In this document: piece after piece, positions 52,556 to 54,608 of the stretch
Numbering within the stretch: the first letter of the stretch is position 1
How the letters are laid out: each line of letters starts with the position of its first letter
Source of the DNA: CAYGYG01 sp964354155
GTDB lineage: Bacteria > Hydrothermota > Tepidihabitantia > SM23-42 > CAYGYG01
Direction of reading: 5' to 3'
Assembly: GCA_964354155.1 (NCBI GenBank)
Contig: CAYGYG010000019.1
Coordinates: forward strand, 1-54,608
DNA: 54,608 nt
Translations under genes and position numbers: made by a program
Notes under the pieces: generated by a model
What the model was told of the DNA's origin: nothing
The model's database searches: none
Seen by the model: the letters and a program-made list of their open reading frames with translations, nothing else

Positions 52556-54608
52556 ATGAAAAAGTATCTAAGAACAAAGGCTAAAGATGTAGCCCTTTTA
52601 CCAGGGTTGTTGAGTTTGATTATCTTCGCTTCAGTCGGTCTCGCCCAGCAGCAGGAACTATGGGTATATAAGCACAAGGGTGAAGGCGACAGAAACATAG
52701 CCTGTGCACATGCCATCGTCTATGGCAGTGACGGAAACACATACATTGCAGGCAAGAGCCGCAAGGCGAGTCTAACGCAATACTACTTCACGGTAATCAG
52801 CCTAAATCCTGATAGTTCGCTGCGATGGGAGTATTACTGCGACCAAGAGCATCCGTTCCAAGCCTATGACGAGGCATTCTCGCTTGTGCACACAGGCGAC
52901 ACCTTGGTCTATGCGGTAGGTCGTTTACTCAGGGCATCCGGGTATTGGGACTTCACATTCGTCTGTCTCGATAGCCGGACAGGACAACAGGTCTGGAAAC
53001 GGTTCTTTGGCGGACTCGGCGACGACGCCGAAGGCTTTGCGGTCACGTGTGACGAGGACGGCAACGCATACGCGTGTGGCTATCTGTATCCGGGTGCCAC
53101 CAGTCTATTCTATGTTGTCAGCCTAACGCCTGAAGGGGATACCCGCTGGACATACGATACAACCGGAAACGCCGTGGGCGTGGGTGAGAACAGAGCTCTG
53201 TCCATGGTGTATGGGCCTGGCAACTACCTCTACGTGGCGGGCTATCTGACCAACCGGAATTCCCCAAACCGGGATCAACCCGACGCCGTTGTCATCGCTC
53301 TCCACACGGAGGAGAGTGTGCCTCAACGCAGACGGTGGACATATGTATACAACTACGCGAACTTGCAGGATTCTGCCACCTCCATTGCGAAAGGGTCAGA
53401 CGGCCACCTCTACGTCGCCGGCGGCTCCAACGCCAACTTCATTTCAACCTATTGGGACATTTTCGTCGCGGCGCTTGATTCTGCAACCGGCAGTCTGCTG
53501 TGGCCACAGGTGTTCAGATGGAACGGAACTGGTCCTTCCGGCCACGGTGACATCGCCTCACGCATTGTGTACGGCAGTGACGACAATCTGTATCTATGCG
53601 GCAGATCGGACACCACTTGGTGGGACAGCACTCCAAGGCACTCTGATTACTATGTCATGAGCATCGTCAAGGACAACCCGGTGACGCCCCGCTGGTGTTT
53701 CAGGTACGGCCCGATCAACAAGAAAAACGATTACGCTCAATCCATTGTCTATGGACTCGACGATAACATCTATACGGCAGGACAGACCGCGTACACCGAC
53801 GGCGATGAGCTGTACACCGTCGTAAGTCTTGACAAAGACGATGGCGGCTCACGATTCACGTATTTGTATCCGCAGCCCAACCCCAACACGAGTTTCCAGC
53901 ACTGGGCTTCCGATATCGTGTACGGTGTGGACGGCTGCGTCTACAGTTGTGGGGCCACTTACTTCCGTGCGCTCGACCCCAGTTGCTCCCTGACCGTTGT
54001 CAAAATCGGGACACCCAACCTGCTCGCCAACGGCAACACATACCCGAGCCAGGCAAGACATCTCGTAAAAGACCCTTTCAGCTCGAATCTCCACGCCGTC
54101 TTCCAGCGGGACAACAACATCTACTACCGGATATCGACTGATGCCGGCACGACCTGGGGCGGCGCTCAGTACTTAGGGCACGGGACATCTCCCTCAATCT
54201 GTCTCGCCCAATCGCCGTTCTTCGCGAAGATCCCATGTGTCGTGTACTGCGACGTCGATACTCTCAACCGGTTCCACTATCACTGGCAAGGGTTTTCAGG
54301 GTGGGAACACGCCATCTTGCCCGTACCCGGGGCGAATCCATGTACACCATCAGCGGTTGCCGCCGGCGACACGGTCTTCATCGGCTATGAAATGCGTTGG
54401 GAATATGGTGAGCAAGAAGTGCCCTGCATCATGGTCAAAAGGCTCCATTATAGCACACCCGCAAGTCAGATTGACACGGTCATTGCCGGCACCGACGTCG
54501 GGACACCGGAGATGCCATGCTTGAGCGTTGACGACAACTTCACGGTTCACGCGGTCTGGCGTCACAACGGAGATGGCGGCGACGATATCGCCTACAGCTA
54601 CCGGAAAC
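52556..54608 (+). CDS. Exported beta-propeller surface protein, 3' end beyond the window
   Basis: AAGGAGG (52544-52550) precedes the ATG at 52556. The frame stays open for 684 codons to the window edge. The product has a signal peptide (hydrophobic core LLSLIIFASVGLA, cleavage near AQQQ). Repeats of about 50-60 residues then centre on IVYGSDGNxYxAG (at least seven between 53 and 470), as in SBBP/PQQ-like propellers that report per-event data. After about residue 490 the pattern changes to a second, sialidase-like region with ISTDAGTTW and Asp-box-like turns. By analogy with its neighbours, a C-terminal sorting tail may follow beyond the window. Function is unknown. Confidence 0.85.
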   Translation, partial: MKKYLRTKAKDVALLPGLLSLIIFASVGLAQQQELWVYKHKGEGDRNIACAHAIVYGSDGNTYIAGKSRKASLTQYYFTVISLNPDSSLRWEYYCDQEHPFQAYDEAFSLVHTGDTLVYAVGRLLRASGYWDFTFVCLDSRTGQQVWKRFFGGLGDDAEGFAVTCDEDGNAYACGYLYPGATSLFYVVSLTPEGDTRWTYDTTGNAVGVGENRALSMVYGPGNYLYVAGYLTNRNSPNRDQPDAVVIALHTEESVPQRRRWTYVYNYANLQDSATSIAKGSDGHLYVAGGSNANFISTYWDIFVAALDSATGSLLWPQVFRWNGTGPSGHGDIASRIVYGSDDNLYLCGRSDTTWWDSTPRHSDYYVMSIVKDNPVTPRWCFRYGPINKKNDYAQSIVYGLDDNIYTAGQTAYTDGDELYTVVSLDKDDGGSRFTYLYPQPNPNTSFQHWASDIVYGVDGCVYSCGATYFRALDPSCSLTVVKIGTPNLLANGNTYPSQARHLVKDPFSSNLHAVFQRDNNIYYRISTDAGTTWGGAQYLGHGTSPSICLAQSPFFAKIPCVVYCDVDTLNRFHYHWQGFSGWEHAILPVPGANPCTPSAVAAGDTVFIGYEMRWEYGEQEVPCIMVKRLHYSTPASQIDTVIAGTDVGTPEMPCLSVDDNFTVHAVWRHNGDGGDDIAYSYRK

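Overview
The window reads as chromosomal DNA of an uncultivated diderm bacterium. Many surface proteins share a FlgD-Ig/type-IX-like C-terminal sorting tail. There is also a TonB-type receptor, an LpxH-like lipid A enzyme, two GWxTD proteins and a minimal genomic style with ATGA stop/start overlaps and few paralogues outside the secretome. This points to the FCB / WOR-3 (Stahlbacteria)-like part of the tree; that placement is inference from gene content, not a phylogeny. No rRNA, phage, IS element or CRISPR array was seen.

Layout. 1-9000: the 3' end of an unrecognised gene, then a run of exported genes: a propeller protein interrupted by an in-frame UGA, a large surface protein behind a promoter with a G10 tract in its spacer, a TonB-dependent receptor and a small lipoprotein-like protein. 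9570-12820 (minus): a secreted Memo-AMMECR1 fusion followed by a secreted peptidylarginine-deiminase-like enzyme. 12930-16060: an NrdG-type radical SAM activase, then an ornithine-decarboxylase-like and a deoxyhypusine-synthase-like gene (polyamine pair). 16350-20910: two paralogous secreted BNR/sortilin-type propellers, each with an in-frame UGA at the homologous codon. 20980-29500: a zinc-ribbon/TPR/PEGA membrane protein, a YVTN propeller, a small HTH regulator, Nudix, ClpC and an LpxH-like phosphoesterase. 29560-31500: a secreted M14 carboxypeptidase. 31960-35920: the pstSCAB phosphate transporter with two different PstB ATPases. 35960-37600 (minus): ribD-ribE. 37700-42780: two paralogous secreted subtilases flanking a DUF1573 protein. 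42970-44700 (minus): cysK-larE. 44840-49990: hsp20-lon-gwxtd-gwxtd. 49990-51410 (minus): a glycosyltransferase and surE. After that come a tRNA-Pro(GGG), a repeat-rich gap, and a large beta-propeller surface protein running off the window.

The most unusual signal is UGA recoding. Three exported proteins (485-2503, 16348-18552, 18694-20907) are open on both sides of one in-frame UGA, while UGA is clearly a normal stop elsewhere (several ATGA overlaps). The two BNR paralogues keep the UGA although neighbouring codons differ synonymously. Each UGA is followed by a hairpin; the one in the first gene has a GGUC loop 20 nt downstream, much like a bacterial selenocysteine insertion element. These are candidates for a new family of surface selenoproteins.

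Regulation. Promoters are easy to read: TTGACA-like and TATAAT-like hexamers, nearly always 16 bp apart. Several lie only 6-8 nt before an ATG or GTG without a Shine-Dalgarno sequence, so leaderless transcripts appear common. Other genes have strong AAGGAGG sites. The two pst ATPases look like an asymmetric heterodimer (one consensus and one degenerate site).
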